This document shows, in pieces, positions 7,364 through 15,967 of a DNA stretch of 32,320 nt. Under the pieces are notes generated by a model that worked only from the letters and a program-made list of their open reading frames with translations, was not told the DNA's origin and ran no database searches. Every line of letters begins with the position of its first letter. Position 1 is the stretch's first letter. The DNA comes from Candidatus Saccharibacteria bacterium UBA3829. GTDB lineage: Bacteria; Patescibacteriota; Saccharimonadia; Saccharimonadales; Saccharimonadaceae. The position numbers and the translations under genes are program-made. The stretch lies in the NCBI GenBank assembly GCA_002393165.1, contig DGIF01000023.1, forward strand, positions 3,114 to 35,433, written 5' to 3'.

Positions 7364-9721
7364 ATGAAAATATCATTAAATTGGTTGAAAAAATATGTCA
7401 ATATACCAGTTCCGGACGAAGAGCTGATTCGCTTGATTGGTGCACGGTTGGTGGAAGTCGAGGGCGTGATTGACGAGACACGCAAGTATGACAAAATTTA
7501 CGTGGCGAAAGTAGTGACGGCAGAGAAAATTCCGGACACGCATCTCACGCTATGTCAGATTGACGTCGGCGATGTGGAAGTGCCGAAAGTTGAGAAGGAC
7601 GCCAATGGTTTGGTGCAGGTATTGTGCGGGGCGCCGAATGTGCGGGAAGGCATGTTGGCGGCGTGGATTGCGCCTGGCGCAATCGTTCCAGCTTCGGTGC
7701 ACGAGGATGCGCCGTTCGTGATTGGTAAACGCCGAATGCTCGGCAAGTACGACTCGAACGGGATGTTGGCTGGCGCGGACGAGCTAGATTTTGGCGACGA
7801 TCACTCGGGGATTGCGGAACTTGACCCGCAAGTAGCGACGCCGGGCGAGTTGCTGGCGGACGTGTTTGAGCTTAAAGATTTGGTGCTTGAGATTGAGAAC
7901 AAGTCGCTGACGCATCGGCCGGATTGTTTTGGCTTAATTGGCTTTGCGAGAGAAGTTGCAGGCATACTCGGAGAGCCGTTTGAATATAATGCTGAGACTG
8001 AAAAACATAGCATTGAAAATCAAAATCTTAGCATTACGATTGAAAATCATGACATTTGCGGTAGATATTCGGCGATGGTGCTTGAGAAACATGGAGAGAT
8101 GAAGAAAAAGTATTTGACTTGGATTGACACTGTGTTGTCTAAGTCTGGGATGCGGCCGGTTGATCCGGTAGTGGACGCGACGAATTATTTGATGTTGCTG
8201 ACCGGTCAGCCACTGCATGCGTTTGATTATGATAAGTTTGTGGCGGTGGGGGGAGCTAGCCAACCAGAGATCGTAGTGCGGTTGGCGCGAGATGGTGAGC
8301 AATTGACGCTGCTCGATGGCCGGGAAGTAGAGCTAAATCATAATGATATTGTGATTTGTAGCGGTGAAGTTCCGGTGGCGCTTGCGGGAGCGATGGGCGG
8401 CGCTACGACGGCGATTGATGAAAATACGCGAAATATCATTTTGGAATCGGCGACGTTCTCGCTATATAATTTGCGTAAGACGCAGATGGCGCACGGGATT
8501 TTTTCGGAAGCGATTACGCGGTTCACTAAGGGACAGCCGCCATACCAGACTTTAGCGGTGGCAGAGCAGTGCGCGGATATGTTGGCGGACGGTTTTAAGG
8601 TGGCGACGGTGGCAGATTCGTATCCGAATAAAGAGCAGCCGGCAGTAGTGAAAATAGGCCTCGAAGAGATTAATTCGTTGCTGGGCACGGATTATAGCTA
8701 CGCGGAGTTTGAAAAGACGTTGAGAAATGTGGGGTTTGAGATTACTTGTGATTGCGGCAAGAGCGATAAGTGTGACTGCGAGAAGGTCAACGTCAAAGCT
8801 CCGGAGTGGCGCACGGATATTCACATTAAGGAAGATGTCATTGAGGAGATTGGCCGGCTGTTGGGCTATGATAATATTGCGCCGGTGTTGCCAAAGCATG
8901 CGACGGCAGTGCCAAATGCGATGCTGGGCCTCAAGACGGAAGTGCGGCGGCTAATGAAGTCGTTTGGCGCGAATGAGCTTCTCACATATAGTTTCGTGAG
9001 CGGGAGACTACTCGAGAAGGCCGGATTGGATCTAGAAAACTCGTACAAGATTGTAAACTCGATTTCTCCGGAATTGCAATATGTGCGGCAGTCGATTGTG
9101 CCAAGTCTACTGGAAAAGGCATACGTGAATCAAAAGATTCCGCATGATAACTTTGCTTTGTACGAAATGAACAAAGTTTATCAAAAGAAGGAATGGGGGC
9201 TTGATGACGAAGGCGTGCCAGTTGAAAAAATACGACTGGGCTTTGTGGTGGCGGAACGTAAGGGTACAGGTGCGGCGTATTACAAGGCGAAGTTTTACGT
9301 GGAGAACTTGCTTGGGGCGCTGAATATCGAGCCGAAGTTCTTGCCGCTGAAGGTGAATGGTGCGCCGGCGTTGCCGTTTGAGAAAAAGCGGGCGGCGGAG
9401 ATTTGGGTTGGCGATAAGTTGATTGGCGTGGTGGGGGAGTTCAAAAACTCCGTGCGCCGAAGTTTTAAGCTCGCGGAATATTTGGCAGGATTTGAGATTG
9501 ACATGGGGTTGATGTTGGAGCTTAGAGGCGCGAAAAAAGTGAAGGACAACTTCGAAGTGCCGGCGAAGCTGGATGAGACGGTGACGACTAATAAGACTTA
9601 CGCTGAGGTCTTGGACGAAATAAAGTTGAAATATCCGGGTGCGCGAATTACGCCGGTGTCGATTTATCAGGCGGAAGGCGCACGAGATAAGAATATCACT
9701 TTTCACATTGAAAAATCATAG
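7364..9721 (+). CDS. pheT: phenylalanyl-tRNA synthetase beta subunit (C-terminally shortened)
   Basis: Structural, tRNA-binding and editing subunit of PheRS. It starts 1 nt after pheS with AAGGAG upstream. The order is: N-terminal EMAPII/OB-like tRNA-binding domain (about 40-150), B3/B4 editing region (about 200-400), B5 domain (about 400-500, ending in APEWRTDIHIKEDVIEEIGRLLGY), and the catalytic-like core. Two oddities are visible. Within B5, residues 462-472 form an inserted CxC-x5-CxC cluster (TGT at 8747 to TGC at 8779). The C-terminal FDX-ACB anticodon-binding domain appears cut short: after TYAEVLDEIK and DKNITFHIEKS the chain stops, without the SPERTLTDEE-like segment and last helix expected. 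The stop lies inside a tandem repeat array. Total length (785) is still normal for the family. Confidence 0.95.
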   Translation: MKISLNWLKKYVNIPVPDEELIRLIGARLVEVEGVIDETRKYDKIYVAKVVTAEKIPDTHLTLCQIDVGDVEVPKVEKDANGLVQVLCGAPNVREGMLAAWIAPGAIVPASVHEDAPFVIGKRRMLGKYDSNGMLAGADELDFGDDHSGIAELDPQVATPGELLADVFELKDLVLEIENKSLTHRPDCFGLIGFAREVAGILGEPFEYNAETEKHSIENQNLSITIENHDICGRYSAMVLEKHGEMKKKYLTWIDTVLSKSGMRPVDPVVDATNYLMLLTGQPLHAFDYDKFVAVGGASQPEIVVRLARDGEQLTLLDGREVELNHNDIVICSGEVPVALAGAMGGATTAIDENTRNIILESATFSLYNLRKTQMAHGIFSEAITRFTKGQPPYQTLAVAEQCADMLADGFKVATVADSYPNKEQPAVVKIGLEEINSLLGTDYSYAEFEKTLRNVGFEITCDCGKSDKCDCEKVNVKAPEWRTDIHIKEDVIEEIGRLLGYDNIAPVLPKHATAVPNAMLGLKTEVRRLMKSFGANELLTYSFVSGRLLEKAGLDLENSYKIVNSISPELQYVRQSIVPSLLEKAYVNQKIPHDNFALYEMNKVYQKKEWGLDDEGVPVEKIRLGFVVAERKGTGAAYYKAKFYVENLLGALNIEPKFLPLKVNGAPALPFEKKRAAEIWVGDKLIGVVGEFKNSVRRSFKLAEYLAGFEIDMGLMLELRGAKKVKDNFEVPAKLDETVTTNKTYAEVLDEIKLKYPGARITPVSIYQAEGARDKNITFHIEKS

Positions 9722-9819
9722 AGCTAAGATCTCAAATCATGGTGCTTAGTTTTTTGGAACATAGAACTAAGATTTTAGAACATAGAACTTAGATTTTGAA
9801 ACATAGTACTAAGATTTTT
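9714..9819. repeat. five-unit 21-22 bp tandem repeat after pheT
   Basis: Units at 9714-9734, 9735-9756, 9757-9777, 9778-9798 and 9799-9819. The last three are close copies with core CATAGAACTAAGATTTT; the first two are more diverged (CATAGAGCTAAGATCTC, CATGGTGCTTAGTTTTTT). The first unit includes the end of pheT. The period is about two helical turns. There are no unique spacers, so this is not CRISPR. It occupies most of the 157-bp pheT-ftsE gap. Confidence 0.85.
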
Positions 9820-9866
9820 AAGTCTCGGTTTTTGCTTGGCGAGTAGTAAAATAATTATGGTTGTGC

Positions 9867-9879
9867 TATAATTGAGCTA
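9867..9879 (+). promoter_or_regulatory. ftsE promoter, predicted leaderless
   Basis: Extended -10 TGC-TATAAT with the hexamer at 9867-9872; ATG 9879 follows after 6 nt. No clear -35 is seen and no Shine-Dalgarno is present. Confidence 0.6.
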
Positions 9880-10637
9880 TGATATTGCTCGATAATGTGA
9901 CGAAGACCTATGTCGGCGATAAAGAGCCGGCACTTGATTCGGTGTCGCTACATATTGAGCCAAATGAGTTTGTGTTTATTGTGGGGAAATCTGGTGCGGG
10001 GAAATCGACGCTGATCAAGATGATCACGAAAGAGGAAGTGCCGGACGCGGGCAAGATCGTGGTGGGCGGGATTGACCTTGATTACGTGAAGAAGCGACAC
10101 ATTCCGGGATATCGGCGGCGGCTAGGTGTAGTGTTTCAGGATTTTAAGTTGTTGCCGCGGCGGACGGTGTATGAGAACGTGGCATTTGCACTTGAGATTG
10201 CTGGGATGAGCGGTAGGGAGATTCGCCGGACGGTGCCGAAGGTGCTGGAGTTAGTGGATTTGTTGGATCAGGCGAAAAAGTTTCCGGACCAGTTATCTGG
10301 TGGGCAGCAACAGAGAGTATCGATTGCGCGGAGTGTGGCTAGACAGCCGAAGATTTTGATCGCAGACGAGCCGACGGCGAACCTAGACAAGTTGACGACG
10401 GCGGAGATTATCGCTCTGCTCAAGAAAATTAATGATTTTGGGACGACGATCTTAGTTTCGACGCACGATGAGGAGGTGGTGAATAATTTGCAAAAGCGAG
10501 TAATCACACTAAAAGGTGGGCGCGTAGTGAGCGACCAAAAGAATAATGGTGTTTATAAACTTGACGCAACGAAGCCGGTGATGAAGCGGCCAGTGCAGGC
10601 TCCGGGTGCGGCGATGAAAAAGAGGGTGATTCAATGA
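9879..10637 (+). CDS. ftsE: cell-division ATP-binding protein FtsE
   Basis: ABC-type ATPase that pairs with FtsX at the division site and drives peptidoglycan hydrolase activation. Walker A is GKSGAGKST (36-44), with a Q-loop VVFQDFKLL, signature LSGGQQQR, Walker B ILIADEPT and switch His in STHD. The YENVAFALE stretch is typical of FtsE. At 252 residues it carries about 25 extra basic residues at the C-terminus compared with ~225-residue family members. The ftsX start overlaps its stop (ATGA at 10634-10637). The partner genes that follow (ftsX and a PcsB-like hydrolase) match the FtsEX-PcsB arrangement of Gram-positive bacteria. Confidence 0.95.
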   Translation: MILLDNVTKTYVGDKEPALDSVSLHIEPNEFVFIVGKSGAGKSTLIKMITKEEVPDAGKIVVGGIDLDYVKKRHIPGYRRRLGVVFQDFKLLPRRTVYENVAFALEIAGMSGREIRRTVPKVLELVDLLDQAKKFPDQLSGGQQQRVSIARSVARQPKILIADEPTANLDKLTTAEIIALLKKINDFGTTILVSTHDEEVVNNLQKRVITLKGGRVVSDQKNNGVYKLDATKPVMKRPVQAPGAAMKKRVIQ

Positions 10638-11656
10638 CAGAGGATACAACTAAGAATTTGAAGAAGGCGTCGAAGAAGAATTTGCGCGTGATGCGCAAGA
10701 CGCGCGCGAAACATCCTTTGCGGGAAGAAGGACGGATTTTGAAATATGGCACGAAGGGATGGGCGCGAAACATTTGGCTATCGATGGCGGCGACGGCCGT
10801 GATGGCGATTACGATGATCATTTTGTTTATTACGATTGTGGCGAGTGTGATTTTGACGAACACGGCTGAGATGATGCGGGACAAGATTGACATTACGATT
10901 TATTTGAAGCCGGGAACGTCGGAGGCGGTTTTGACGGAGCTATCGACGACGATGCAGAATGATAAGAATGTGAAATCAGTGGTGACTTCGACTTCGGAAG
11001 AGGAGTATGAGAAGTTTATCGTGGAGAATGAAGGTAGTGATGAGGTTTTGAGCGTGCTCGACGATGAGATGAAAGAGTTGATGTTGTCTAAGATGCAAGC
11101 CACGATGCGGATCAAGGTGTACGATGTTGACAATCTCGATAGCGTGAAGAAATTAGTGGAGGAGGATCCTTTGTTCCAGAAGCATTTGGACGATGAGATG
11201 TCGCCGACGTATGACGTGAACCAGGTGGAGATTGCGACGATCACGTCATGGGCGAGGATTGCGCGGATGGGCGGGCTGATTCTTGCAGTGGTGTTTTTGG
11301 TGATTTCGGTTTTGATTATTTTCTCGACGATTCGGATGGCGATTTTCTCGCGGCGAGAAGAAATTTACATGATGAAATTGGTGGGGGCGGATCGACGGTT
11401 TATCCGCGGGCCGTTTTTGGTGGAAGCGGAGATTTGCGGTGTGATTGCTGGCGTGATCGCGGCGACCGTGAGTTACTTTGGGTTTATGGCGATGGCGCCG
11501 ACGCTTAGCGATTATGGTATTAACGTAACGAATATCACAAAGATTTTGGAGTCAAATCAGCTGATTTTAGTATACTTGGCGTTCATCGCGGTGGGGGTGA
11601 TTATTGGTCGAGGTTCGGCGCGACTGGCGGTGTCGAAATATTTGCACAAGACTTGA
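10634..11656 (+). CDS. ftsX: cell-division permease-like protein FtsX
   Basis: Membrane partner of FtsE that transmits ATP-driven conformational change to extracellular hydrolases. The 340 residues show a basic cytoplasmic N-terminus of about 55 residues, TM1 (about 55-80), an extracellular domain (about 80-205) with acidic stretches, and three further helices. The conserved FtsX loop after TM2 is present (MAIFSRREEIYMMKLVGAD). The start overlaps the ftsE stop by 4 nt, implying translational coupling. The PcsB-like gene follows after 21 nt with its own -10 box. Topology was read from hydrophobicity by eye. Confidence 0.93.
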   Translation: MTEDTTKNLKKASKKNLRVMRKTRAKHPLREEGRILKYGTKGWARNIWLSMAATAVMAITMIILFITIVASVILTNTAEMMRDKIDITIYLKPGTSEAVLTELSTTMQNDKNVKSVVTSTSEEEYEKFIVENEGSDEVLSVLDDEMKELMLSKMQATMRIKVYDVDNLDSVKKLVEEDPLFQKHLDDEMSPTYDVNQVEIATITSWARIARMGGLILAVVFLVISVLIIFSTIRMAIFSRREEIYMMKLVGADRRFIRGPFLVEAEICGVIAGVIAATVSYFGFMAMAPTLSDYGINVTNITKILESNQLILVYLAFIAVGVIIGRGSARLAVSKYLHKT

Positions 11657-11678
11657 TGCTTATGTTACAATATAGCTA
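11642..11678 (+). promoter_or_regulatory. promoter of the PcsB-like gene, predicted leaderless
   Basis: TTGCAC (11642-11647), 18-nt spacer, TACAAT (11666-11671); the ATG at 11678 follows after 6 nt. The -35 lies within the end of ftsX. Confidence 0.5.
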
Positions 11679-12865
11679 TGATAGCGCTTAAAACAAAAAT
11701 GAAAAAAGTGGGGCTTAGTGCTGTAGTTGGTGCACTGATTTTGACGCCGGTGATGGTTGATGTTGTAATGGTTGGTGAAGCGAAGGGACTTTCCAAGGCG
11801 TGCCGGAATTCGCCAGAATGTATGGCGGCAGTTGAGCGTGAGCAGCAGGCTAATCAAAACGCGGCTTCGGCGGCGGCAACGGCCAACTGGTTTCAGAATA
11901 AAGTTTATGAGTTAAACAGTGAGATTGCGGCGAAGGAGCTAGAAATTGCGGAGACCGAAGCAGAAGTGACGGAGCTGGAGCGTCAAATCACGGTGACGGA
12001 AGCGAAGTTGGAATTGGAGCAGAATGCGCTAGTGGAGCTTCTAGTGGGAATGCATTTTGAGGCAGATTCGGAGCCGATTACGATTCTGGCTGGGTCGCAG
12101 TCGATTTCGGATTTGGCGGAAAGACAGGCGCGCAGCGAAGTGGTCAAGCAGCAAATTTCGGAAACAGCTAAGGAAGTAAAGGAAACTAAATTACAGCTTG
12201 AGGCCGACAAGGCGCAGGTGGAGGAGCTACTAGCGCGACAAAAGACCGCCAAGACGGAGCTTGAGAGCGCGCGGGCTGAGCAGCAGACACTAGTGGTTAA
12301 GTTCGAAAATGATGCCGCAGCGTATGCGGCGGAAGCCGAAGCGGCGCGGGCGGCACAGCGAGAAGCAGAGCGGGCGTATCAGGAAGCGCACCGGGAGTAC
12401 TTTGAGGGTAGTAGTTTTGCAGGGGACGATACTTATCCGTGGCAGGCGGATTGTCCGGCGAAGCAAGATTACTATACGACATTCATTGAGGATGCGTATG
12501 GTGTGCACAAAATAGGTGGCTATGTTTGCGAGTGCGTGAGCTACGCCGGATGGAAGGCCTATGAGGCTTTTGGAATCGCGGTGGCTTGGGGAAATGCCTA
12601 CAGCTGGGATGATGGTGCCAGGGCGGCTGGCTACGTAGTGGATCATACGCCAGCGGCTGATACGATTGGGCAAGTGGATGGATATCCGTATGGACACGTC
12701 TTTTGGGTGGAAAGCGTTAACGCTGACGGGTCGATTAACGTGACCGAATATAATAATTCTTATGCAACGTACTTGTATTCTGGGGTCTCGCAGCCGGGAA
12801 GTTTCGGCGCGCGGCGAATTGCGGCCAGTGAGGTCTGGCAGTACAATTTCATCCATTTACAATAA
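11678..12865 (+). CDS. secreted coiled-coil CHAP-domain peptidoglycan hydrolase, PcsB type
   Basis: 395 residues. A signal/anchor segment lies at about 10-33. A long coiled coil (about 50-245, rich in E, A, Q, K) resembles the part of PcsB that FtsX engages. A C-terminal CHAP cysteine-peptidase/amidase domain covers about 250-395. The likely nucleophile is Cys286 in ECVSYAGWKA (Cys284 is two residues before), with His340 in GHVFWVES and a downstream EYNNSY providing the third catalytic position. It follows ftsEX, so by family knowledge it is the effector hydrolase that splits septal peptidoglycan when FtsEX signals. Transcription probably comes from the operon plus the local promoter. Family assignment is strong; the exact bond cleaved is not readable. 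Confidence 0.88.
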   Translation: MIALKTKMKKVGLSAVVGALILTPVMVDVVMVGEAKGLSKACRNSPECMAAVEREQQANQNAASAAATANWFQNKVYELNSEIAAKELEIAETEAEVTELERQITVTEAKLELEQNALVELLVGMHFEADSEPITILAGSQSISDLAERQARSEVVKQQISETAKEVKETKLQLEADKAQVEELLARQKTAKTELESARAEQQTLVVKFENDAAAYAAEAEAARAAQREAERAYQEAHREYFEGSSFAGDDTYPWQADCPAKQDYYTTFIEDAYGVHKIGGYVCECVSYAGWKAYEAFGIAVAWGNAYSWDDGARAAGYVVDHTPAADTIGQVDGYPYGHVFWVESVNADGSINVTEYNNSYATYLYSGVSQPGSFGARRIAASEVWQYNFIHLQ

Positions 12866-12871
12866 TTATTA

Positions 12872-12891
12872 TGGTATAATTAAGTGGTATG
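12872..12891 (+). promoter_or_regulatory. promoter of the S41 protease gene, predicted leaderless
   Basis: Extended -10 TGG-TATAAT with the hexamer at 12875-12880; the ATG at 12889 follows after 8 nt. It fills the 23-nt gap after the PcsB-like gene. Confidence 0.55.
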
Positions 12892-14073
12892 AAGGTAGAG
12901 TGGAAAGAAAAGAAGGTCAATCTCGGTAGCGCAATTGTGCTAAGTGCAATTTTTGCAGTGATCGGGATCGTTATTGGTGCAAACTGGAACAACATTGTCG
13001 GGAAGTATTCGCCTTATTTTGGTTTTAAGGCTTCGAGCACGGTGGATTGGTCGGAGCTTAACGAAGTCTATGATAGCCTGGCGGCGAATTACAATGGCGA
13101 AGTGAAAGTCGAGGACTTGATTGAGGGCGCGAAAGCCGGGATGGTGGAAGCGCTTGGTGATGTTTATACGGTTTATATGGATGCGGAGAAAACTTCGGAT
13201 TTCTATAACGATCTGCACGGCAATGTGGGGAGTGGGATCGGCGTTGAGATGGGACTTCGCGATGGTTACGTGAGGGTGCTGCGGACATTACCGGACAATC
13301 CGGCGCGCAAAGCGGGGATTTTGGCGGGTGATATTATATATAAGGTCGATGGTGAGGAAGTTTGGGATTTGCCGTCTGATGAGATTGCGCAAAAAGTGCG
13401 AGGTGAACGCGGCACAGAGGTGACTGTTACGGTGGTGCGAGATGGCGAAGAGCGCGATTTTACGATGAAGCGGGAGACTATTAATAATGTTTCGGAATAT
13501 GTAGAGTATGACGGCAAGACGGCGATTATCACGGTCACGAGGTTTGATAATGACACTGGGAAATTAATCCAGCAGGAAGCGGCCAAATTTGCCGATAAAG
13601 GCATTAATAAAGTAATCTTAGATTTGCGCAGCAATGGCGGTGGGTATGTGAGCGCGGCGCAAGATTTGCTCAGCCTTTGGGTCGATGGGAAGAAGATTTT
13701 GACGCAGAAGTCAGTGCACTATGGCAATACGACTACATCGGCGATGTCTGGCAAAGCGATCCTTGCGAATATTAAGACGATTGTGCTGGTGAACGGCACG
13801 ACGGCATCGGCTTCGGAAATAGTGGCTGGAGCGTTGCAAGATTATGGCAAGGCGAAGATCGTGGGAGAGAAAACTTACGGCAAGGGCGTGGTGCAGACAT
13901 TGCTAAATTTGTCGAATGGAGCAACACTCAAAGTGACGACGGCGGCATGGTATACGCCAAATGATCGTTCGATCAACGGTGAGGGGATTACTCCCGATAT
14001 TGAAGTGGAACGATCGTATGACGACATTAACGCCATGCGCGATCCGCAACTAGATAAAGCTAAGGAGTTGTAA
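12889..14073 (+). CDS. S41 family C-terminal processing peptidase (Ctp/Tsp)
   Basis: 394-residue membrane-anchored serine protease. An N-terminal hydrophobic segment (about 15-35) serves as anchor. A PDZ domain follows (about 105-200, with GVEMGLRDGYVRVLRTLP and AGDIIYKVDGEEV), then the S41 core. The Ser-Lys dyad is visible: Ser307 in TASASEI and Lys332 in GEKTYGKG, 25 residues apart as in E. coli Tsp. These enzymes trim or degrade envelope proteins by their C-termini and often regulate peptidoglycan hydrolases. Its place directly after the FtsEX-PcsB-like cluster makes control of that hydrolase plausible (inference). The glycosyltransferase gene begins 1 nt after its stop. Confidence 0.93.
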   Translation: MKVEWKEKKVNLGSAIVLSAIFAVIGIVIGANWNNIVGKYSPYFGFKASSTVDWSELNEVYDSLAANYNGEVKVEDLIEGAKAGMVEALGDVYTVYMDAEKTSDFYNDLHGNVGSGIGVEMGLRDGYVRVLRTLPDNPARKAGILAGDIIYKVDGEEVWDLPSDEIAQKVRGERGTEVTVTVVRDGEERDFTMKRETINNVSEYVEYDGKTAIITVTRFDNDTGKLIQQEAAKFADKGINKVILDLRSNGGGYVSAAQDLLSLWVDGKKILTQKSVHYGNTTTSAMSGKAILANIKTIVLVNGTTASASEIVAGALQDYGKAKIVGEKTYGKGVVQTLLNLSNGATLKVTTAAWYTPNDRSINGEGITPDIEVERSYDDINAMRDPQLDKAKEL

Positions 14074-14074
14074 C

Positions 14075-15319
14075 ATGAAAATCGTGATTGCGACCGCGGT
14101 GTACTACCCAATGGTAAACGGAGTAGCGGTTTTTTCGCATAATTTGGCGCGGGGGTTGGCCGGGAGAGGCAATGAGGTGATAGTTTTGTGCCCGTCGCAG
14201 ACTGGCAGATCATACTCGCGGACAGAGGACGGCGTGAAGGTTTTTCGTTTGCGCTCGGTGCAGGCAAAAGTTTATCCGGATCAGATTCATAAAGTGCCGA
14301 AGCGCAAGAAGATTTTTGGCATTGAGCTTCCGACTTTGATTTACAAACACGGTTTTCGGGTGTCGGTGTTCCCGAAGCGAGAGGTTAAGAAGATTCTTTC
14401 CAGCTTCCGGCCAGACGTGGTGCACGTGCAGGTGTCCGACCCGATTGGGCTTTCGGTAGTGTCATACGCGAGAAAACATGGCGTGCCGGTTGTAACGACG
14501 GAGCATAATCAGCCGGAGGTATTTACGGAGCCGTTAAAGGTGCCGGGGTTTGCTAAGAAGCCGATAGAGAATTTATTGACGGCTTATTTTGCCAACCGGC
14601 AGAGCAAAAGTGATTTTGTGACGATGCCGACCAAGAAGGCAATTATGAAGTTGCTCGATGGGCGGAATTTTACGGTGCCAATTGCGGCAGTATCGAATGG
14701 TGTAGATTTAAAGAACTTTAAGCCGGGGAAAGTGTCCCCAGAGATTTACAAGGAGCTTGGCGCGGATGCGGGGTTGTTGACGGTGCTTTATGTGGGGCGA
14801 GTAGACCCGGAAAAAGGCGTTGGCGGAGTGATTGAGGCGTTTTTGAGAGCCAACGTACCGAATGCGCAACTTTTGATTGTGGGTGACGGCGTGGACAAGG
14901 CGAGACTGGAGAAAGAATACGGTGACTATAAGAATGTGATTTTTGCTGGGCGCGTGGTGCCGCCGAAGCTCTATGATGTGTATCGGATGGGCGACGTGTT
15001 TGTGACGGCTTCGGAGGTGGAAACGCAGGGCATTGTGCTGATCGAGGCGGCGGCGTCTGGATTGCCGCTGATCGCCGTGAACGCCGGCGCCGTAAGCGAG
15101 ATATGTGTGAACAACAAAAACGGCCTGCTATGCCAGGCCGGGGACGTGGCGGAGATGTCGGAAGCGATACGAAAGCTGCTCGTGGATGAAGATTTACGCA
15201 AAAAGTTTGCGGAGAAATCGATAGAGTTTGCAAAAGAACATGATTTTGAAAACACGCTGGACAAGTTCGAGAATATCTATCGGAAAGTGCAAGGAAAAAC
15301 GGAGTCTTGCCGCTACTGA
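14075..15319 (+). CDS. GT4-family glycosyltransferase (GT-B fold)
   Basis: 414 residues. The N-terminal Rossmann domain opens with MKIVIATAVYYPMVNGVAVF and a glycine-rich loop, as in PimB/diacylglycerol glucosyltransferase-like enzymes. The C-terminal nucleotide-sugar domain has VGRVDPEKG and the retaining EX7E motif (Glu316 and Glu324, ETQGIVLIE). Likely acceptors are a lipid or cell-wall precursor, by analogy with diacylglycerol glycosyltransferases, but the substrate cannot be read from sequence. It starts 1 nt after the S41 gene stop, with AAGGAG at 14062-14067, so the two are translationally linked. The last six codons form one arm of the downstream hairpin and the TGA stop is in its loop. 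Confidence 0.9.
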   Translation: MKIVIATAVYYPMVNGVAVFSHNLARGLAGRGNEVIVLCPSQTGRSYSRTEDGVKVFRLRSVQAKVYPDQIHKVPKRKKIFGIELPTLIYKHGFRVSVFPKREVKKILSSFRPDVVHVQVSDPIGLSVVSYARKHGVPVVTTEHNQPEVFTEPLKVPGFAKKPIENLLTAYFANRQSKSDFVTMPTKKAIMKLLDGRNFTVPIAAVSNGVDLKNFKPGKVSPEIYKELGADAGLLTVLYVGRVDPEKGVGGVIEAFLRANVPNAQLLIVGDGVDKARLEKEYGDYKNVIFAGRVVPPKLYDVYRMGDVFVTASEVETQGIVLIEAAASGLPLIAVNAGAVSEICVNNKNGLLCQAGDVAEMSEAIRKLLVDEDLRKKFAEKSIEFAKEHDFENTLDKFENIYRKVQGKTESCRY

Positions 15320-15338
15320 TGTAGTGGCAAGGCTCCGT
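15294..15338 (-). terminator. strong terminator of the reverse 173-aa gene, overlapping the GT4 gene end
   Basis: An 18-bp stem (15299-15316 with 15321-15338, one G-T pair) and a 4-nt loop. On the minus strand it is followed by TTTTTCC, so it acts mainly on the reverse gene; on the plus strand no T run follows. The GT4 TGA is at 15317-15319, in the loop. Confidence 0.85.
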
Positions 15339-15361
15339 GGGTCGCTGGTTGCCGTGGAGGG

Positions 15362-15883
15362 TCAGTCCAGGATTCCTGGGTGTTGTGCCGCGAAGAGTTC
15401 TTGTCTTTCCAGGTACTCTTCGTACCAGTGTTTTGCTTTTTCCTCGCTGTTTTTCATGGACTCCTTCAGGCTCTTTCTTTTGACGTAGAGGTAGAATCGG
15501 CCGAGCCCGTAAAAGGCGAGGCCACCAATGCCGGTGGCGATGATTGCCACGACTGCGCCACAGAACCTCATCTGATAATCCGTCAACTGCCCCAGGGTCC
15601 GTTCAATGGGTAGCAAGGGGATTAAGAAAAACGTCATAATCGCTCCGATGATTCCTGTAATGAGCGAACGTCTCGTGGTAACGTTTTTCTTAGCCATGGT
15701 GTCGAGTTTTCCCTTTATGCGTTGGTACTCGCTGTGGTTGGTGTCGAAGTAACCTTTTGCTTCAAGAACTGGCCGCATGTCGACTACGAGACTACGAAGG
15801 TTTTCGTTTTTCCTTTCTATCTCGCTCTGCATGGTGCTCATATCGGGTTGTTGTTTTTCTGCGTTAGGTGCGCCAGGGTTCAT
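15362..15883 (-). CDS. two-TM protein with coiled-coil flanks, unknown
   Basis: 173 residues, no recognised family. A charged N-terminal region with helical/coiled-coil character (about 15-70) is followed by two hydrophobic segments (about 73-95 and 104-132) and a charged helical C-terminus rich in Lys and Glu (KSLKESMKNSEEKAKHWYEEY). A hairpin membrane protein with both ends in the cytoplasm is the simplest reading. The start is supported by GAGGAG about 8 nt upstream. The gene has its own consensus promoter and its own terminator, so it is monocistronic. Codon use is less biased to G-ending codons than in neighbouring enzymes. Confidence 0.7.
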   Translation of the reverse strand: MNPGAPNAEKQQPDMSTMQSEIERKNENLRSLVVDMRPVLEAKGYFDTNHSEYQRIKGKLDTMAKKNVTTRRSLITGIIGAIMTFFLIPLLPIERTLGQLTDYQMRFCGAVVAIIATGIGGLAFYGLGRFYLYVKRKSLKESMKNSEEKAKHWYEEYLERQELFAAQHPGILD

Positions 15884-15920
15884 CCGTTCACTCCTCCTCT
15901 CATGGATGACTGGTTTTTAG

Positions 15921-15949
15921 ATTATAGCATTATTGGTACGATAAGTCAA
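15921..15949 (-). promoter_or_regulatory. consensus sigma-70-like promoter of the 173-aa gene
   Basis: On the minus strand TTGACT (15944-15949), exactly 17 nt, then TGC-TATAAT (hexamer 15921-15926). The leader is about 30 nt and contains GAGGAGG. Confidence 0.85.
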
Positions 15950-15967
15950 TAGTAATCATAAACAAGA

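Noticed and set aside
9714..9819. CRISPR array
   Set aside because: The 21-22 bp units abut directly without unique spacers and there are no cas genes.
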